Source of the DNA: Candidatus Woesearchaeota archaeon CG10_big_fil_rev_8_21_14_0_10_44_13
Lineage (GTDB): Archaea > Nanobdellota > Nanobdellia > Woesearchaeales > UBA12501
Assembly: GCA_002762985.1 (NCBI GenBank)
Contig: PCXZ01000016.1
Span: 1 to 64,000, forward strand
DNA: 64,000 nt
Direction of reading: 5' to 3'
Position 1 is the stretch's first letter, and every line of letters starts with the position of its first letter. Shown one piece after another: positions 34,470-42,966 of this stretch. The position numbers were made by a program, and so were the translations under genes. The notes under the pieces are model-generated. The model did no database searches, had not been told where the DNA came from, and saw nothing but the letters and a program-made list of their open reading frames with translations.

Positions 34470-36449
34470 GTGGTTTCCATAAAGCAGTATATATCAGGCA
34501 TATATGGCAAAATGATGGAATATGGCTTAATGGCCCTTATATTAATCCCTCCCCTGATATTCCTAAAGACCTTACACCCTGAACTGATAAAGAGCGTGTG
34601 CATAGAAGTTATAGTGGCAGGTTTGTTTCTTGTCTGGCTGTGCATGAGCATCGAAAGGAGATACTTATCATATCCCTCAAATCCCTTAAATCTCTCAAAT
34701 CCCCCAAATCCTCCAATAAGGAAAACGCCTATGGATATCCCCCTGCTTTTGTTCCTTCTTGCTGCAGCCCTCTCAACAGTCTTTTCACGCTATCCCAAGC
34801 TGTCTTTGATAAGCCTGCTCCAGCTTTCCAGCTACATCCTCATTTTTTTCCTTGTTGTGAATTTTGCCGATGATAAAAAGAAGAGGGATAACATGCTCAA
34901 AGCCATGATGATACTCGCTTTCATAACGTGCATATACTCCTTCATGATCTATGCAGGATTCGACTGGACTGTTACATGGAGGGAAAACAGGCTTGCATCT
35001 ACATTTGCCAATTCAAATTTCTTTGCAGCATTCCTGATAATGGCCCTTCCTGTCGCATTCCATCTGTATTTCAGGAAGCAGAAGACTGTGCGTTCATCGA
35101 TATATCTCATATACCTCCTGATCATAGCCTTGATATTGAACAATCTGCTCTGCACTTTTTCAAGGAGCGCATGGATAGGATGCATCATCTCATTATTTTT
35201 TATCGCTGTTGCAGACCACAGGCACATCTGGACGCAGAGATCAAAACTTGCCATGATGATCATACTGCTCGCTTCTTTTTCAGCGCTTGTCTTTGCAAAA
35301 AATGTGAATCTTTGTCCTTTGTATCCCTCGTCTTCAGGCGCAACGAGCGAGGCAATAATGGCCAAAGCGGAGCAGTCTTTTACATACGGGAATGATTCCA
35401 GCTACAGATATTATACCCCAACTATGAAAGATTTTGAATACTATCAGATAAAGGACCTTGCAGGAGAGATGGGATTGAATGAGTCTGTCCCTTACCTCAG
35501 CATACATCTCGATCCCGCGAGAAAGCTGCATTATATCACTGCCCTAGACATCTTCTCTGATAATCTTGTAAGCGGCACAGGGATAGGCACTTATGGATTC
35601 ATGCTGCCGGATTATGTGCCCTCTAAGACTCCCCTTAACATATATTATTCCCCTGAAACGGTCCACACGCATAATGAATTCCTGCAGATAATGGCTGAGA
35701 TGGGGCTTCCTGGCCTGATAACCTTCTTATGGGTCATGCTTGTCTTCTTCTATGCATCATTTAGCATGATGATAAGCCTTGGGAAAAAAGCAGGAAAAAA
35801 AGAAAATGGATACAGTGAAAAGAGAAGCCTGATCATAGCCCTTGTTGCAGGCATAATAGCCTTATTGATCCAGAATATTTTCACAGTAAGCATGAGATAT
35901 CCTTCTGTCACGATCTTTTTCTGGGTGTTCTTGGGGATGGTCTTCGCTTCAGAAGATTCCGCAAGGGAAAGAGCGAAGAAACTTAAGAATAAACCTGATC
36001 AAAAAAAGTGGCTGAGAGTTCTGCTTGTCTCAGCAATAATATTAGGTCTTGCTTTCTTTGTCTATGCGGGCTCAAGGGTGCTGCTCTCTGACTTATACAC
36101 TTCATATCCTGTTAATGAGTATGGGCTGCGGAAAGCGATAGCGCTCAATCCTTACAATATGGATCCCTACCTATCGCTTGCAGTCAAGGCCAAGCAGGAC
36201 GGAAGGCCCGATATCGTGATAGAGTCCATGAAAATGCTTAACAGGACTTTCCCCGATTATTTTGCAGTCAATTACGTCCTGGGCCTCACTTATTGTCAGA
36301 CAGGAGATTATGTGAATGCGATAAGTGAATTGAACAAGGTCAAGAACAAGAGACTAGTTGAGAAATGGCTGATTTTTGCAGCTTACAGGAAACAGAATAA
36401 CATCCCCCCCGAGCAGGCCATAAACGCCACCATATACATTAATGGCTAG
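34470..36449 (+). CDS. O-antigen ligase/Wzy-like membrane protein
   Basis: The 659-aa protein has about 12 membrane helices. The periplasm-side loop plus VHTHNEFLQIMAEMGLPGLITF is the Wzy_C (O-antigen ligase/polymerase) signature. The C-terminal ~110 aa after the last helix look like TPR repeats (NPYNMDPYLSLAVKAKQDG, VLGLTYCQTGDYVNAISELN). Such proteins join glycans to lipids or proteins. Here it may glycosylate the surface proteins in this window, which is inference. Start is GTG after AAAGGG. Confidence 0.85.
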   Translation: MVSIKQYISGIYGKMMEYGLMALILIPPLIFLKTLHPELIKSVCIEVIVAGLFLVWLCMSIERRYLSYPSNPLNLSNPPNPPIRKTPMDIPLLLFLLAAALSTVFSRYPKLSLISLLQLSSYILIFFLVVNFADDKKKRDNMLKAMMILAFITCIYSFMIYAGFDWTVTWRENRLASTFANSNFFAAFLIMALPVAFHLYFRKQKTVRSSIYLIYLLIIALILNNLLCTFSRSAWIGCIISLFFIAVADHRHIWTQRSKLAMMIILLASFSALVFAKNVNLCPLYPSSSGATSEAIMAKAEQSFTYGNDSSYRYYTPTMKDFEYYQIKDLAGEMGLNESVPYLSIHLDPARKLHYITALDIFSDNLVSGTGIGTYGFMLPDYVPSKTPLNIYYSPETVHTHNEFLQIMAEMGLPGLITFLWVMLVFFYASFSMMISLGKKAGKKENGYSEKRSLIIALVAGIIALLIQNIFTVSMRYPSVTIFFWVFLGMVFASEDSARERAKKLKNKPDQKKWLRVLLVSAIILGLAFFVYAGSRVLLSDLYTSYPVNEYGLRKAIALNPYNMDPYLSLAVKAKQDGRPDIVIESMKMLNRTFPDYFAVNYVLGLTYCQTGDYVNAISELNKVKNKRLVEKWLIFAAYRKQNNIPPEQAINATIYING

Positions 36450-36541
36450 CTGCACATATAACTGGCTGGCATTTTAGCCGGTTTAAAGCATAAATTTTAT
36501 ATATGGCAATTTTTCTTCAACTCCTGCCAGGCAATATATAT

Positions 36542-36671
36542 GCGAGGGTAGCAAAGCCTGGTCAAATGCGCAGGACTCAGAAGTGCGAAACTTAAGACCG
36601 GCTTAAAGGTCTAAGCCACTAGGACATCCTGTCTCTTAGTGAGTTCGAGGGTTCGAATCCCTTCCCTCGCA
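36542..36671 (+). tRNA. tRNA-Leu(CAG) with 44-nt intron
   Basis: The acceptor is GCGAGGG/CCCTCGC with A73. Anticodon stem CAGGA/TCCTG encloses CT-CAG-A, a 44-nt intron (36582-36625), and A38. The variable arm TCTC-TTAG-TGAG is long as in class II tRNAs. The T-loop is TTCGAAT. Confidence 0.9.
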
Positions 36672-36672
36672 T

Positions 36673-36752
36673 TTCTGTCCCAGAAATGGGCAAAGATGGG
36701 AGCTGGGACAACATTCACTTCGTGAAGTTGTCCGAACTTCTCATCTTAATTC
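36673..36752. other. Nested hairpins after tRNA-Leu
   Basis: TGTCCCAG/CTGGGACA and AAGATGGGAG/CTTCTCATCTT interlock. Inside is GGACAACTTCACGAAGTGAA (minus strand), continuing to ..GTTGTCC, a palindrome with the ACGAAGT tip. The region is probably structured at the RNA level and may end the tRNA transcript. Confidence 0.4.
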
Positions 36753-36829
36753 ATATTCTTTTTTACATCCACGAAAATTAGCGTTTTCTAAGAAATATTT
36801 ATAAACACTCCAGAAAACCGAAACCTCAT

Positions 36830-36928
36830 GCCTCCGTAGCATAGCGGTGGTGCACGTCCTTGGTATGATCGGAAGAAAAATCGATTGCAATGAGGACGAG
36901 GTCGTGGGTTCAAATCCCGCCGGAGGCT
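36830..36928 (+). tRNA. tRNA-Thr(GGT) with 27-nt intron
   Basis: The acceptor is GCCTCCG/CGGAGGC with U73, as in archaeal tRNA-Thr. Anticodon stem CGTCC/GGACG encloses TT-GGT-A, a 27-nt intron (36866-36892) and A38. D-arm and T-arm (GTGGG-TTCAAAT-CCCGC) are normal. Confidence 0.88.
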
Positions 36929-36965
36929 TTTTTGATATTTTGATTTGAATGTGTTTTTCTAACAA

Positions 36966-37294
36966 TTTGTGCACCATACCCTACAATCCGTTCGCCATAA
37001 CCGCACAACATATTGATATGGCTCACTGAGGCACAACCTTAACTTGCTCAACTGACCTCTCACGACTGCTCTCTTGCCCAGCTCGGTGTAGGAGGGGGTA
37101 GGGGGGAAGTGGTACCCGCACAGTGTTCTTGGCCATTGACACCGCCATCAAGGAGGGTATCCTCACTTCGTTCGGAACCCTCCGAATAAAATGTAGGTCG
37201 TGGGGCTTTACGAAGTAAACGCCCCACTTAGCATTGCCCTCGAGATGGGCGTAACCATCTCTGGTCCGGAACGTAGTTCCCCCACTAATATTTT
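36966..37294 (+). repeat. tRNA-linked repeat family, copy R1
   Basis: It starts 38 nt after tRNA-Thr with TTTGTGCACCATACCCT and then AATCCGTTCGCCATAACCGC (block A). GCCCAGCTCGGTGTAGGAGG (block B), CCATTGACACCG (block C) and CTCGAGATGGGCGTAACCAT with CTC (block D hairpin) follow, ending in GGAAC-GTA-GTTCC and CCCCCACTAATATT. The minus-strand ORF here (37023-37319) has no start or composition of its own and reflects the repeat. Two palindromes (37152-37183, 37203-37227) are embedded. Confidence 0.7.
37152..37183. repeat. Palindrome with GA-ACGAAGT-GA tip
   Basis: On the minus strand GGAGGGT-TCC-GA-ACGAAGT-GA-GGA-ACCCTCC forms a long stem with one unpaired base. The inner TCC-GA-ACGAAGT-GA-GGA is identical to the palindrome at 54290-54321. 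Confidence 0.7.
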
Positions 37295-37376
37295 TGAAAT
37301 AACTTATCAATAAAAACATTTCATCAAAAACTATATAAACACCTAACCAAAATTACGCTTTAAGGGGGTGCAATAT

Positions 37377-38018
37377 ATGAAAAAGATAATCGCTATATTT
37401 ATGCTGGTTCTTTTGCTGGCTCTGGCAGGCTGCAAGGGGAAAGAAGTTGAAAAACAGGATGCCACAGCAACAGGCACAGGCGCTGCTCCATCCGCAGCAA
37501 GATCAGATGACACAAGTCCTGCAAAGGTCGGCAATGTGCCGCTGGAAAAGATGGGAAGCCTTTCCTCGATAACATGCGGTGACGGGGTCTGCAATAACAG
37601 GGAATATCTTTCCTCGACAAAGATGCTCGAATGCAGGTCATTGCTCGATTCATGCGCCATTGATGTGGATGGCCAGAAGATAGGCACAGAGAACTATTAC
37701 ATCTGCAGGAAGGATTGCTCAGCACAGTGCAGCCTTGATGTTGATATCGACGTATGCCTGAAATCAGAAGGAGTTTACGAGATAACGACAAACGACAATA
37801 AAGGCAACCTATACAATTATCTCCTGCTATACAGGGGCAAATTCCCTTTCCTGAAATACGGCCAGAAGGGAAAATGGACGCTTGACCTCAGCAGCATAGC
37901 CTCGGTCATAGGCGAGATGCAGAGCATCTCGATAACCCCTGGCATGATGAACAGCGACGGGACAGTGACAGACTGCCCGAATGATGAGAAGGTCTTCACG
38001 AGCGTAGAGAGCTGCTGA
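37377..38018 (+). CDS. Predicted Cys-rich lipoprotein, 213 aa
   Basis: The signal peptide MKKIIAIFMLVLLLALAGCK has lipobox LALAGC. After a Thr/Ala/Ser linker comes a domain with about 11 cysteines (TCGDGVCNN, CRSLLDSCAI, CRKDCSAQCSLD, VCLK, DCPN, SC). CGDGVCNN is a motif often seen in extracellular disulfide-rich modules. The ATG at 37377 has GGGGGTGC before it; the track start three codons earlier is less likely. TATA-like CTATATAA is at 37331. Confidence 0.78.
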   Translation: MKKIIAIFMLVLLLALAGCKGKEVEKQDATATGTGAAPSAARSDDTSPAKVGNVPLEKMGSLSSITCGDGVCNNREYLSSTKMLECRSLLDSCAIDVDGQKIGTENYYICRKDCSAQCSLDVDIDVCLKSEGVYEITTNDNKGNLYNYLLLYRGKFPFLKYGQKGKWTLDLSSIASVIGEMQSISITPGMMNSDGTVTDCPNDEKVFTSVESC

Positions 38019-38102
38019 AAGAAATTATCATAGCGGATATTATAGATGAGATATACATAATAAAAATGAGCCCAGGCAGGACCTGGGCAAAAAACCCAAC
38101 AA

Positions 38103-38621
38103 ATGAGAAAACTTACCCCGACAATACTGTTTTTTGCATTTTTTTCCTGCTTTGCGTATGCGCAGGAGGGCAACATAAGCGTGAGCGTCGAGAGGATAGA
38201 GAGCCATTCCTCCATCGTAAGCATAATCATAATGGCTGCGCTCATGCTTGCGCTTCTTGCGATCTTTTTCTTCCTCTTGAGGTATCTCCTTCTGGAGAAG
38301 AAGAAGAAAAGGGCGCTCAGGGAAAAAGTCAAAGTGATGGACAAGGACGAGGCCGATTATTACAAGGAGAACAGGGAGGACATAGAGAAGGAAGAGAAGA
38401 CATTCTCAGTAGACGAGGACGTCGACAAATACCTGAAAGAGGACGAAAGGGCTGTCGTCAATATACTAAGGCAGAGAGGGGGCATATGCTCGCAGTCTAC
38501 GCTCAGGATCGCCGGGAACTTCTCTAAGGCCACATTGAGCAGGCTTCTTGTCGAATTGGAGCAGAGGAACATCATAAAGAAGGAGAAAAGAGGGAAGAAG
38601 AATCTTGTGATATTGAGGTAA
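38103..38621 (+). CDS. Membrane-anchored winged-helix protein
   Basis: The 172-aa protein has a signal peptide (..FAYAQEG), a short outside segment, one transmembrane helix (IVSIIIMAALMLALLAIFFFLLRYLLL), a basic stretch and a cytoplasmic winged-helix domain (VVNILRQRGGICSQSTLRIA, FSKATLSRLLVELEQRNII). Similar archaeal proteins are thought to link membrane signals to transcription. The target and signal are unknown. Confidence 0.8.
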   Translation: MRKLTPTILFFAFFSCFAYAQEGNISVSVERIESHSSIVSIIIMAALMLALLAIFFFLLRYLLLEKKKKRALREKVKVMDKDEADYYKENREDIEKEEKTFSVDEDVDKYLKEDERAVVNILRQRGGICSQSTLRIAGNFSKATLSRLLVELEQRNIIKKEKRGKKNLVILR

Positions 38622-38734
38622 CTGAGCGAGGTCACTGAGGTCAAAAGCCAATATTTGGTCCATCTTGGCCTATCCCTTGTTTCATCAGTGCTTTCTTTTT
38701 GTTACCACTTCACTATACTCAATAAATAGAAAAG

Positions 38735-38742
38735 TTTATATA
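38735..38742 (+). promoter_or_regulatory. TATA box of the 493-aa gene
   Basis: TTTATATA is 42 nt before the ATG at 38781, with GGGGGTAA as a possible ribosome-binding site in the short leader. Confidence 0.45.
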
Positions 38743-38780
38743 TCTGGCGCGTTTCTTTTAAGGTATATCGGGGGTAAACA

Positions 38781-40262
38781 ATGCCTGGAGATAAACCTGG
38801 AGATAAAGATAATCCTAAAGGAATGCCAATCACTGAAGAAAGCCTGAACTTCTTATCCGAACTTATTGCAATCGTGGGAGGGGACATGCTGGATTCTATA
38901 TATGTGCCAAGGGATAAGGTCAATGTCTACGAACTGTTTGAAAACCCCGAAGCGATACCGCCTCACGTAACCGAAGATAATCTTAACGCTCTTGCTGTTT
39001 TTGCCGTCAATAACGCGATAATAAAGTGGAGAGGGGATGAAAACCTTGATGGGCTTGTTGACAAGATCGTCAACAGCATGACTGGCGTAAAAAATGAGAG
39101 GATGACAAGGGAAGATGCAGTGAAACTGGCAAAAAAAGTAGATGAGATGAAAAGATCCCCTGAAAAATATTTCTCAGCGCATTTCAAACCCGAAGATCTT
39201 GAGGACGGACTTAAGAAAGCTTACAATGATATGTTCAGGGAGATGGGTTCAACTGATGGTTTCGTGCACCAATTGCCTGTTCAGCTCATGCTTAAGGTCG
39301 AAGTGGCAAATAACCTTTTTTCATATTTCAAGAGAATCCCCAAGGATGATGTTAAAGATATCATAAGGAAGAGCCCAGGACTTGTCAAACTCCTCGAAAA
39401 ACATGATGGTTATGTCAGGCTTAAGACAATGCAGGCAAAAGAGGGTGCTGACGGATCAGCATATGAAGGCGGGCCAAAGCAGAATCCGCAGGATACCATC
39501 AATCCTTCAAGCGTCATCATCCCAAAACAGTCCCTGAAATACAGATCATTCAAAAACGAGACATTCTGGTCAGACTGGTGGGATCTTGGCTATATAAGGA
39601 AAGCCATAACAATGGAGAAAAAAACCGGGAAAAAATACAGGAAAGACATGCTCAAGAACAAGCTGAGAGAAGATAATGGTAAAAAACCCAAAAAAGTCAT
39701 GGACTACAGGCTGACTACATGCATGAAAGAGGATTATAACCTGACTCCGAAAGATCCGAAAAAAGGCGGCCTTTTCGAGCTCCTCGGATACAATACGCTC
39801 AAGGAAGCAGTTGAATCAGGAAGGTACAACAGGGAAGAGCTCCAATATTATAATGGCGTTTTAGAGACAATGAAGAAGAGATTGTTCAGGGAGGCTTTTG
39901 TAGCATGGAGCAGACAGGATCTGATTGAGTACGCTATCATCGGTCTGGTAGGATTGCTTATTGGGGTTGGTATCGGCCACAAATATCCTCCAAAACCTAA
40001 ACCATGTCCTCCCTGTCCTCCCCAAATCACATGTCCTCAAACAGCCGAAGCGCCAAGCCAACCTGTAAGCCCGCCTGTACAGCTTGAGCCTGAATATACT
40101 GAAAAAGGCTGCCAGGATAACTGCTCAGATTATTTCAAATGCGAACCTAAGGTAGAGTATAGGGATGTCATAAGATGGAGAGACAATCCTAGCTGCGAAG
40201 GCAGGAAAATCCCTAACACCCAGACATGTCCGGGAGAAGGCAGGAGAATAGCCCCAAGATAG
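38781..40262 (+). CDS. Unknown protein with C-terminal membrane helix and Cys/Pro tail
   Basis: The 493-aa protein has no N-terminal signal. About 390 soluble, mostly helical, charged residues come first, then one transmembrane helix (YAIIGLVGLLIGVGIGHKY, about 395-415). The tail is Pro/Cys-rich (KPKPCPPCPPQITCPQ) with nine or more cysteines. This is a cytoplasmic domain with a single anchor and an exposed disulfide-rich tail, if orientation follows charge. No family is recognised. It opens the surface-protein locus. Confidence 0.7.
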   Translation: MPGDKPGDKDNPKGMPITEESLNFLSELIAIVGGDMLDSIYVPRDKVNVYELFENPEAIPPHVTEDNLNALAVFAVNNAIIKWRGDENLDGLVDKIVNSMTGVKNERMTREDAVKLAKKVDEMKRSPEKYFSAHFKPEDLEDGLKKAYNDMFREMGSTDGFVHQLPVQLMLKVEVANNLFSYFKRIPKDDVKDIIRKSPGLVKLLEKHDGYVRLKTMQAKEGADGSAYEGGPKQNPQDTINPSSVIIPKQSLKYRSFKNETFWSDWWDLGYIRKAITMEKKTGKKYRKDMLKNKLREDNGKKPKKVMDYRLTTCMKEDYNLTPKDPKKGGLFELLGYNTLKEAVESGRYNREELQYYNGVLETMKKRLFREAFVAWSRQDLIEYAIIGLVGLLIGVGIGHKYPPKPKPCPPCPPQITCPQTAEAPSQPVSPPVQLEPEYTEKGCQDNCSDYFKCEPKVEYRDVIRWRDNPSCEGRKIPNTQTCPGEGRRIAPR

Positions 40263-40736
40263 GCCTTAATGCTCATAAACAAAATCAGAAGGCAATGGAA
40301 CTTTCTGGAACAAAAAGACGTGATTCTCAGCCTTATTTTCAGGCTATTGCATATGGTTTCATAGGTAATATATTTTTATTTGCCTCAATTTCCATGATCA
40401 AACCATAATCAAAAAGAGGGAATAGATATGGTGGATAAGAAATAAGTATATGGTGGATAGGATGGTATGGATATAAATCATATAAACACCCTAAAATCCA
40501 TAAAACCCCTTTATAGCAAGGGATTTGGTATTTAAGAGGGTATTTGAGAGGATAAAAATTTTTACCACTGGGGTATACTAAAAAACAAAAGATTTATATA
40601 GGTGGTATAATTTACCTACAAAATACTAAGTCTTGTATTATAAAAGGGGGATAGCAGGCAGAGGCCTGTGAAGGTTCAGAGGTATGATCATAAAGTGATC
40701 ATAAAGATAAAAAACTATTCCGGAAGGTACAAAAAA
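40263..40736 (+). other. Long spacer and leader before the barrel-like gene
   Basis: No convincing gene; the 60-aa ORF at 40226-40408 overlaps the previous gene and has a chance composition. Repeats of ATATGGTGGATA (about 40427 and 40450) and a TATA TTTATATA at 40593 are visible, implying a leader of ~110 nt that ends in GGAAGGT before the ATG at 40737. Confidence 0.5.
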
Positions 40737-42617
40737 ATGAAAATGTCTGATATGCCGAATGCAGCAAAGATTGTTTTTGGGATGGTCCCTGTAGCAGCAG
40801 GAGCCACAGTAGGAGCTATTGTTTTGGATTACCTCCTATCACCAGAAAATGCGATGGCAGCAGGCACAGAAGAAGTCGTAACATGCGACATGCCTTCAGG
40901 CGCAGATGCAACAATAAGGAACAGGGTTCTCGAATCAAAAAAATATTCTTTCCTCCTTGTCGTGAAGAAAGGTGAGTCGATAGATGAAGCAATCCATGCT
41001 TATGCTACAACATACAAGAAACCCGGACAACAGGGGATATTCATAACAGAAGCAACACAATTTTCAGATGGTATGAGATATAACCGCAGATCAAAATTTG
41101 ACGAAGAATGCGCAATACCAATGTGCGTTTCTATAGAAGGATGCAAACCTGATGAACTCATGGCGCTTGCAGCTGCAGGCCCGATACCTGCTGAAGCAGG
41201 AGCAGGACCGACAGAGACGTCTGAGACAGGCGCTGCAACAGCAGAAGCACCAATACCTCCTGCTCGTGTTTCGGCCCCTGTAAACCATCTCCCTACTGTC
41301 TCAGCAGGGAAAGACCTTGAAGGCATGGTAGGCCAGTCAATAAGGATCACTGCAGCAGGAAAAGATGAAGATAATGATGCTCTGAAATATGAATGGAGCC
41401 TTGTAAGCCAGCCTTCAGAAGCCGGAACAAAGCTTGATGGTGTTTCTACAGGAACCCTCTCATTCACTCCTAATATCCCTGGCCAGTACAAGTTCTCTGT
41501 GAAAGTGAACGACGGCAGGGGCGGAATCGCAACAGACGATGTCATCATCAATGTGAAACCCAGGCCATTCGATTACCTCAGGGAAGGTATGAACCCTGCG
41601 GCAATATTCAACATAGGCCTTGGCAATTATGTCGCTGCAAAAAACAAGAAGTTCGGATTCGAGATCGAAGCAGGACCATTGTTCGGCGTCGCGACAAGGA
41701 CAGACAATGACACTCTTACTATAACAGACCCTGTTACAGGCGCAGTCCTTGACACTGTTTCCATCAATAAGGTGCTCAAATCAGATGTTTCAGGATTCTA
41801 TGCGAATGCTTTTGCAAGGATAGGGGACATGACATTGATCTCCCTGAATTTCTCGAACATGACCGAGAACGGCAATTTCAAGGTCGATGGAGAAGATGTG
41901 AGCAGCTACAAGAAGAAAGACACATTCGTAGAGATGGGATTGAGGAGAGGAATATATCATGTGCCCGGCAAATTCATGTTTGCAGGAGACCTTTTCTTTG
42001 GATATATGGGCTCAGATGATACAGCTGAAGATGAGTATGGGACATACAACAGCAAGAGAGACATGTTCGGCGGCGGAGCCGGGGCAAGGCTTGCTTTCAG
42101 GCTGGAGAAGAAAGAGTTCCAGGCAATCCCAGGATTAGGGATGGCTTATCATTATTTCTCAGGGGGAGACAAGGACATGCACTCATTGCTTGTCACAAAC
42201 GGAGGAGTCTATGACATAAAGTGGAGCGAGTTCTTCTCCATGGGGATAGATTACAGGCTCAGGATGATAGGGGATGAGACATCAGACAAAGACCCGAGCA
42301 AGGCAGACGACGGCTTCAAGACAGAGCTCACACTGCACCAGATAGGATTGCAGATGATGTTCGGCAAGAGGAGAGTTGTAGGGTTTGACGGATCATACAT
42401 AATCTCAGGAGATTACAGCGAGAGCGGCGTAGGCAATCTAAGGGACCTGGAAGGCAGCGTCACTGGATTCGATCTTGGCCTTATGGGAAGAGTCCCTACA
42501 AGATGGGGAGGATTAGGCGTAAGGGCAGGATATGGCCAGAGAAACACCTCATTCAACAATAGCCAGGGCAAGAAGGAAGAGAGCTTTGGCAGCGCAGGTG
42601 TTTTTGTCCAATTTTAA
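40737..42617 (+). CDS. Secreted protein: Ig-like domain plus beta-barrel-like C-terminus
   Basis: From the ATG at 40737 (GGAAGGT upstream) the 626-aa protein has a signal/anchor segment (KIVFGMVPVAAGATVGAIVLDYLLSP, ending AMAAG). A ~90-aa Cys-containing domain follows, then an Ala/Pro/Glu linker, then a PKD/Ig-like domain (PTVSAGKDLEGMVGQSIRIT ... GQYKFSVKVNDGRGG). The last ~340 aa show alternating short amphipathic strands and Gly/Asn turns, ending GSAGVFVQF. That is the look of bacterial outer-membrane barrels, including the C-terminal Phe. This is unexpected in an archaeon. Confidence 0.7.
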   Translation: MKMSDMPNAAKIVFGMVPVAAGATVGAIVLDYLLSPENAMAAGTEEVVTCDMPSGADATIRNRVLESKKYSFLLVVKKGESIDEAIHAYATTYKKPGQQGIFITEATQFSDGMRYNRRSKFDEECAIPMCVSIEGCKPDELMALAAAGPIPAEAGAGPTETSETGAATAEAPIPPARVSAPVNHLPTVSAGKDLEGMVGQSIRITAAGKDEDNDALKYEWSLVSQPSEAGTKLDGVSTGTLSFTPNIPGQYKFSVKVNDGRGGIATDDVIINVKPRPFDYLREGMNPAAIFNIGLGNYVAAKNKKFGFEIEAGPLFGVATRTDNDTLTITDPVTGAVLDTVSINKVLKSDVSGFYANAFARIGDMTLISLNFSNMTENGNFKVDGEDVSSYKKKDTFVEMGLRRGIYHVPGKFMFAGDLFFGYMGSDDTAEDEYGTYNSKRDMFGGGAGARLAFRLEKKEFQAIPGLGMAYHYFSGGDKDMHSLLVTNGGVYDIKWSEFFSMGIDYRLRMIGDETSDKDPSKADDGFKTELTLHQIGLQMMFGKRRVVGFDGSYIISGDYSESGVGNLRDLEGSVTGFDLGLMGRVPTRWGGLGVRAGYGQRNTSFNNSQGKKEESFGSAGVFVQF

Positions 42618-42966
42618 CGATTTTAATTTACAATTTAATAAGGCTTACAGTCATTTTTGATTGTGCTTATTTCGGCAAAAGGGTGGTGAAAAGAGCTTAT
42701 TTATGGGAAAAGGCTGTTAAAAAGGCTTATTTTCCTTCAAAAAAAGAGATGGAACGGTTTGGAACAGCGAAAATTGCTGTGCGGGGCCATCCTGCACTAA
42801 GACATCATTGTTCCATCAATAATGTATTAATAAATAAGGCATTATTGGTATAAATTAGTATAATTTCATGCGGGGTACATGTGGGTGTGTATTCCAATAT
42901 CAGGCAGATTATCATTGAAATACATTGGAAATATCCATTGAAATCCGATATCGGGGTGTTATGAGG
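42618..42966 (+). other. Spacer before the giant gene with GCTTATTT repeats
   Basis: GCTTATTT-type words occur four times between 42640 and 42735, and a TATA-like TATAAATTAGTATAA is near 42850. No gene is supported. The ribosome-binding site GGGGTG precedes the start of the next gene. Confidence 0.45.

Noticed and set aside
37023-37319. 98-aa minus-strand ORF, and similar ORFs at 53972-54235 and 54132-54338
   Set aside because: They resemble each other only because the underlying repeat family is similar. Frames are not conserved between copies and palindromes interrupt them.
40226-40408. 60-aa ORF after the 493-aa gene
   Set aside because: It overlaps the end of that gene, lacks a ribosome-binding site and has no distinctive composition.
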